DNA of 64,000 nt from Gemmatimonadota bacterium (GTDB lineage: Bacteria; Gemmatimonadota; Gemmatimonadetes; Gemmatimonadales; GWC2-71-9), in contig QHUL01000050.1 of the NCBI GenBank assembly GCA_003222115.1, positions 81,086-145,085 on the forward strand. The letters run 5' to 3'. The position numbers and the translations under genes are program-made. Under the pieces are notes generated by a model. The model saw nothing but the letters and a program-made list of their open reading frames with translations. It did no database searches and was not told the origin of the DNA. Positions 60,270-64,000 of the stretch are shown here, one piece after another (positions within the stretch are counted from its first letter, which is position 1; each line of letters starts with the position of its first letter).

Positions 60270-61158
60270 CGCCCCGTCTCCCTGCCGCGCTCCAGCGGCC
60301 CTCCGCCAGTGCGATGAAGATCGCGGCGGCGGTGAGGTCCGCCGCGGCGCCCGGATTCTTGGTATTGCGCCCGTCGCGGAGCTCGGCGTCGAAGGCCTGG
60401 AGCGCCTCGCGCCCGGCGGCGCTGCGCACGCCGCCGGCCTGCGCCACGTCTTGCGCCCGCCGCGTGACCGCGGCCGCCGCCTCCGGCCCGAGCTTACGCG
60501 CGATGTGGGTGTCGGGGCTGGCGGCGAGGAGGGTGAGGAAGGTCTCCACGACCGCGTCGCTCCAAGACAAGCCGTCCGCGAGCGCCCGCCGCAGCGCTGG
60601 CGCCCCGACGTCGAAGGTGATGCCGAAGTCGGTGGCATACTCGCGCGCGATCGCGTCGCGAGGGGCGGCGAGCGCCATGGCGGCACGCAGCGTCACGGTG
60701 GGCGGGCGCGCCACATCCTGCTCGGGTGCGTGGCCCAGCCCGCCCGGCCGGGCGAGCCGGATCGCGGCGTAGGCGTCGGCCGCGTCGTCGACCGTGGTCG
60801 CGGCGAGCACGGCTGTGAGGGCATCACGCAGCGACCGTCGCCCCCGCTCGAGCGCGGCGCGCGCCAAGGGCGAGAGCAGCAGCACGATGCCCAGGTTGGA
60901 GTTGCGCGGCACCCACCGCGCCGTCGCCTCGATCGCCTCGCGGATGGTGCGACCCAGCGGCTGCTCTCCTGCGCGGGCGAAGGCGGGCCCGATGGCGGCG
61001 GCGCTCGCGAGAAAGTCCTGGTAGGAGGTGTCGTGGAACGCGGCGCCGGGGTGGACGTTCCCGGGCTTCGGGGCGCTCGCCTCGAGCAAGCACGCGAGCT
61101 GAGCCGCCACGGCCACCTGGGCTGCCGCGGCCCTCGCCCCCGCCGTTCCCCCGCTCAC
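60256..61158 (-). CDS. Triphosphoribosyl-dephospho-CoA synthase-like protein
   Basis: The 300-residue protein is CitG-like: LLEASAPKPGNVHPGAAFHDTSY and NSNLGIVLLLSPLA are conserved elements. True CitG makes the citrate lyase cofactor precursor, but no citrate lyase genes are here. The homologue occurs in bacterial H4MPT clusters, where its role is unknown; ribosyl-nucleotide transfer is a possibility. The GTG at 61158 overlaps the MptN-like stop (GTGA). Confidence 0.85.
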   Translation of the reverse strand: MSGGTAGARAAAAQVAVAAQLACLLEASAPKPGNVHPGAAFHDTSYQDFLASAAAIGPAFARAGEQPLGRTIREAIEATARWVPRNSNLGIVLLLSPLARAALERGRRSLRDALTAVLAATTVDDAADAYAAIRLARPGGLGHAPEQDVARPPTVTLRAAMALAAPRDAIAREYATDFGITFDVGAPALRRALADGLSWSDAVVETFLTLLAASPDTHIARKLGPEAAAAVTRRAQDVAQAGGVRSAAGREALQAFDAELRDGRNTKNPGAAADLTAAAIFIALAEGRWSAAGRRGDAGA

Positions 61159-62033
61159 CGCGCCGCTGCGCGGGCGAGCGAGTGCTCGACGATCGCCGCG
61201 GCGACGTCGCTTGAGGTCGCTTGCTGCAGGCCGCGCCATCCCGGAATCCCGTTCACCTCGACGACGTAGACCGTGCCGTCCGGCGCGGGCAGGAGATCGA
61301 CGCCGGCGTAGTCCGCTCCGACCGCCCGAGCCGCGCGCAGGGCCAGCTCGACCCATGGGCCGGAGGGCGTGATCGCGCGCGCCTGCCCGCCGCGCGCGAT
61401 GTTGGTGCGCCAGCCCGCGGCGCGACGCTCGATCGCGCCCACGACACGGTCGCCCACCACGAAGGCGCGGACGTCGCACCCCGCGTGATCGATCGCGCGC
61501 TGAACATAATATACGCCCCGGATCGTCTCCAGCGTGCGGAACACGCGGAACGCCATCTCCTCGGTCGTCACCCGCACCATCCCGAGGCCCATCGACCCGA
61601 ACAGCGGCTTCACGATCACGTCGCCGAGCGCGCGGAACGCGGCCAGCGCTGCGTCCGGGTGCTCGCACACCACGGTCTCCGGTACCGGGAGCCCCGCGCG
61701 CTCGAGCAGCGCGCTGGTCCAGAGCTTGTCCACGGTGCGCTCGATCGCGCGCGGCGAGTTGATCACCGGAATGCCACGCTCCTCGAGCGCGTGCAGCGCG
61801 TCCACCCGGAAGATCACCTGCTCGAGCGAGCCGGCGGGGATGATGCGCGCCAGGACGGCGGCGCAGCCGCCGAGATCTTCCCCGGCGGCCGAGAGAGCGG
61901 GGCGCGCTCCGCCCAGGCGCGCGACCAGCGCCTCGTAGGGCAGCACCCGCCCCTCGTGGCCCCGCTCGGCGAGGGCGCGGCAGAGTTCCTCCGTGTGCCA
62001 GCCCTGCCGCGCCGCCAGGATCGCGATGCGCAC
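61155..62033 (-). CDS. ATP-grasp ligase, RimK/MptN-like
   Basis: The 292-residue protein has the ATP-grasp fold of RimK-type glutamate ligases: VINSPRAIERTVDKLWTSALL, VIVKPLFGSMGLGM (ATP-binding Lys), and VVEVNGIPGW. In archaea MptN adds glutamate to H4MPT; in this operon the enzyme may modify H4MPT or methanofuran. The GTG start at 62033 lies six bases after the EthD stop. The CitG-like gene follows with a GTGA overlap. Confidence 0.9.
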   Translation of the reverse strand: MRIAILAARQGWHTEELCRALAERGHEGRVLPYEALVARLGGARPALSAAGEDLGGCAAVLARIIPAGSLEQVIFRVDALHALEERGIPVINSPRAIERTVDKLWTSALLERAGLPVPETVVCEHPDAALAAFRALGDVIVKPLFGSMGLGMVRVTTEEMAFRVFRTLETIRGVYYVQRAIDHAGCDVRAFVVGDRVVGAIERRAAGWRTNIARGGQARAITPSGPWVELALRAARAVGADYAGVDLLPAPDGTVYVVEVNGIPGWRGLQQATSSDVAAAIVEHSLARAAAR

Positions 62034-62038
62034 GGGGG

Positions 62039-62452
62039 TCAGTTGGTCTTGACCCCCATCAGCACGGTGAACCCGCCCGTGGCGAACGCTGGGATGTCCC
62101 CCGCGACGGCCTTGAATCCCGGCGTGGCCAGACCCTTCTCCATTGCGTCCTTCGAGCTCCACCGGAGATCGGCTTCGCGGTAGATCGCCGCCGACTTGCC
62201 GTCGGCGCCGGGGGCAAACTTGATCAACTCGGCGCGCGTGACCCCGATTTCCTGGGCGTGGGCCGCGAACAGCGGCACGTGCTTCTCGGCGTAGTATTTC
62301 TCGAACGCGGCCGTGTCCTTCGGCTGGTTGTACAGCACGATGACGGCCCACTGCACCCCGGGCGCGGCGGGCTGCGGCCGCGCGCAGGCGGCCAGGAGGG
62401 CTGGTGCGGCGAGCGCGGCGAGGGCGGCGCGACTGAGTAATGCGCGGTGCAT
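62039..62452 (-). CDS. EthD-domain lipoprotein
   Basis: The 137-residue protein has a lipoprotein signal (ALAALAAPALLAACARP, Cys near residue 23) followed by an EthD dimeric ferredoxin-like domain (YYAEKHVPLFAAHAQEIG, GFKAVAGDIPAFATGG). EthD proteins act in degradation or binding of small substrates. An exported, lipid-anchored form between cytosolic cofactor genes is odd. AAGGAG ten bases before the ATG supports the start. It is 43 bp downstream of mch. Confidence 0.85.
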   Translation of the reverse strand: MHRALLSRAALAALAAPALLAACARPQPAAPGVQWAVIVLYNQPKDTAAFEKYYAEKHVPLFAAHAQEIGVTRAELIKFAPGADGKSAAIYREADLRWSSKDAMEKGLATPGFKAVAGDIPAFATGGFTVLMGVKTN

Positions 62453-62495
62453 GAAGATCGCTCCTTCTAGTTGAGGGTTTTGAGGGCGCGGCGTC

Positions 62496-63461
62496 TCAGC
62501 TCTCCACCAGCGACGCCCGCAACACCTCGGGGTTGGCGCGACCGGCGTGATACGTCTTGCCGCTCCCCGCGCTCGTGAGCCACACCTCGGCGGGACTGAA
62601 GAGCAGCGGATCGATCTTGTAGAAGTCGCCGTCGTACCGCTTGAAGATGTCGTAGAACGGTGTGCCATAGTCCTTCGAGGCGGAGGCGGGGATTTTCGGC
62701 ACGAGCTCGGCGAGCTCGGCGTCGTCGGCGGTGACGGTGTAGCGCGCCGCGCCGCCGTAGAGGATGCAGTCGTTGGTGCGCCCGATCGCCCGCAGGTCGT
62801 TCTTGGCCACGGGCGGCAGCGGCGCGGTGCCGATGCCGCTCACGATCTTCCGGAGATCGAAACCGAGCGTGTCCATCTTGTGCAGCCCCGTCTCGAGGAT
62901 CCGCGCCGCGATCTGCACGCCGCCGGCGAGGCTCGCCGTGGGGGCGACGACGAACGTGAGCTGCGACGGATCCAGCCCCGCCTTCTGGCCGACCCACGTC
63001 GCCACCGCCTCCGTGGGCGGCGTCCGGGTCTCGAGCACCAGAACCCCGCGGCGCGCGCGCTCGCCGTAGCCGAGCTTCTGGAACAGCTCCTTCTCCACGC
63101 GCGCGTGAGCGCGCAGCGGGCCCGACCCCATCGCGAAATACTTCTCAACCTGGATCGCCCACCCGGCGTACTGCGCGGCCATGCAGCTCACCGCGGGATG
63201 GTCGGTCGAGACGTGCACGCCCGGCCAGGTCTCGCCCGCGATCGGGACCGGCACGTACTCCACCGCGCCGAGCCCGCCCATGCAGATGCGGGCGAGCGCG
63301 AGGCCGGCGCCGTAGCCGCCCGGGCGATCGATCCCCGCGTCGATCACGCGGGCCCCGTTTGCGAGCGTGCGCGCGCCGATCCGCAGCGCGTCGGCGTTCG
63401 CCACCATCTGGTCAGCGATCAGCCAGGCGCGCTCGTTCAACCCGAGACCGTCGCCGCTCAC
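62496..63461 (-). CDS. mch: Methenyltetrahydromethanopterin cyclohydrolase
   Basis: The 321-residue protein is Mch, which converts methenyl-H4MPT to 5-formyl-H4MPT. Recognisable segments are LNERAWLIADQMVANADAL, PGVHVSTDHPAVSCMAAQYAGW and TNDCILYGGAARYTV. The GTG at 63461 overlaps the fhcC stop (GTGA) and is preferred; an ATG at 63473 adds four residues. It is the step between methylene-H4MPT dehydrogenase (not in window) and the Fhc complex. Confidence 0.95.
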   Translation of the reverse strand: MSGDGLGLNERAWLIADQMVANADALRIGARTLANGARVIDAGIDRPGGYGAGLALARICMGGLGAVEYVPVPIAGETWPGVHVSTDHPAVSCMAAQYAGWAIQVEKYFAMGSGPLRAHARVEKELFQKLGYGERARRGVLVLETRTPPTEAVATWVGQKAGLDPSQLTFVVAPTASLAGGVQIAARILETGLHKMDTLGFDLRKIVSGIGTAPLPPVAKNDLRAIGRTNDCILYGGAARYTVTADDAELAELVPKIPASASKDYGTPFYDIFKRYDGDFYKIDPLLFSPAEVWLTSAGSGKTYHAGRANPEVLRASLVES

Positions 63462-64000
63462 TCCCCCGCCCATTGCAGCATTTCTCCCTTTCCGAGCTCG
63501 GCTAGGTCGCCGCAATAGCGGTCGTAGCGCCCCGTGATCCAGCGGTCGGCGACGTCGAGCCCCCGCCGCTCCCGCAGATAGAGGAGCAGCAGCCGCACGT
63601 GCGGCGGCCGGTAGGTGCAGGCGTAGCGGAAGGTGGCCGGGCGGGCGACCGGGCCGCACGCGACAATCGAGCCGCGCTTCGTCCAGCGGCCGGCGTCGGA
63701 CCCCGTCTCTCCGAACACCACCGCCGTTCCCGCGATCATGCCGCGCCCCGTCCCCTGTCCCGCGTTCCCGGTCACGACAACGAGCCCACGACGCATCCGG
63801 GCCCCGGCGTCGTCGCCCGCGTTCCCGCGAATCACGATCTCGCCCCCAACCATGCCGCGCGCCGCCCCGGGGAGCGCACCTCCCGCGTTGTCGCCGGTGT
63901 CGCCCCGGACCTCGATCGTGCCACCGGCCATCGCGACGCCCACGTCGCGGCCCGCGTGACCTTCGACCAGGAGCTCCCCGCCCGTCATCGCCGCCCCCAG
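63458..64000 (-). CDS. fhcC: Formyltransferase/hydrolase complex subunit C, 3' part
   Basis: This is the C-terminal 180 codons of FhcC/FmdC-type protein; the 5' end lies beyond base 64000. The Gly-rich repeats (GDTGDNAGG, GNAGDDAGARMRRG, GNAGQGTGRGM) form the beta-helix typical of the C subunit, followed by a C-terminal domain (VRLLLLYLRERRGL, RYDRYCGDLAELGKGEML). The complex moves formyl from H4MPT to a methanofuran analogue and releases formate. Genes for the other subunits probably lie just beyond the edge. Confidence 0.93.
   Translation of the reverse strand: MGAAMTGGELLVEGHAGRDVGVAMAGGTIEVRGDTGDNAGGALPGAARGMVGGEIVIRGNAGDDAGARMRRGLVVVTGNAGQGTGRGMIAGTAVVFGETGSDAGRWTKRGSIVACGPVARPATFRYACTYRPPHVRLLLLYLRERRGLDVADRWITGRYDRYCGDLAELGKGEMLQWAGE

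Overview
The window is 64 kb of very GC-rich bacterial chromosome, almost fully coding, with many ATGA, GTGA and TAATG start/stop overlaps and frequent GTG starts. No phage, insertion sequence, CRISPR array, rRNA or tRNA gene was recognised. Several Hanks-type Ser/Thr kinases (one with TolB-like and TPR modules), a GWxTD-domain lipoprotein, an outer-membrane barrel protein and a type IV pilin suggest a diderm soil-type bacterium. Gemmatimonadota is the best guess, but this is an inference from gene content and style, not from a marker phylogeny.

Left part (1-31.5 kb): housekeeping and accessory genes. In order: the 3' end of thiC, a poly-glycine lipoprotein, a cyclase/TetR pair, a 7Fe-type ferredoxin, an alpha/beta hydrolase and a PLP enzyme, an RNase D-like nuclease, a MIP18-type Fe-S factor, a DCC oxidoreductase, a beta-lactamase-fold hydrolase with an AmmeMemoRadiSam radical SAM protein, a matrixin-like protease, an MMPL exporter, a pilin, polA, a cold-shock gene with terminator, a lytic transglycosylase with a GWxTD lipoprotein, a kinase-pyrE-chemoreceptor operon, an AraC-type regulator, a macro-domain protein, a SixA-like phosphatase and two tandem kinases.

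Middle part (31.5-44.8 kb): a large unknown lipoprotein, the RNase P RNA gene rnpB, envelope proteins, another kinase, mtgA, and the replication-origin neighbourhood. dnaN and dnaA lie on the minus strand; rpmH-rnpA-yidD-yidC-mnmE diverge from them. The dnaA-dnaN gap has the layout of a bacterial unwinding element (TAG triplets, GC-rich stretch, DnaA-box-like site).

Right part (44.9-64 kb): a methylotrophy island. A lanthanide-type methanol dehydrogenase (xoxF) sits under a strong candidate promoter overlapped by an 11-bp-arm palindrome. It is followed by a protein joining a XoxJ-like binding domain to a c-type cytochrome, a pentapeptide-repeat protein and a YVTN beta-propeller. Upstream lie translationally coupled genes for tetrahydromethanopterin and methanofuran-type cofactors: beta-RFAP synthase, DUF447, pabA, pabB, a DHPS-like DUF6513 protein, a pterin dehydratase-like protein, an unusual SDR, MfnB, MfnE-like and MfnF-like enzymes, a PTPS homologue, a CitG-like protein and an MptN-like ligase. 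mch and fhcC, which oxidise the C1 unit, run off the right edge. Together they suggest methanol oxidation to formaldehyde in the periplasm and H4MPT-dependent oxidation to formate in the cytoplasm, with p-aminobenzoate supply built into the locus. fae, mtdB, the remaining fhc genes and PQQ synthesis genes are not in the window.
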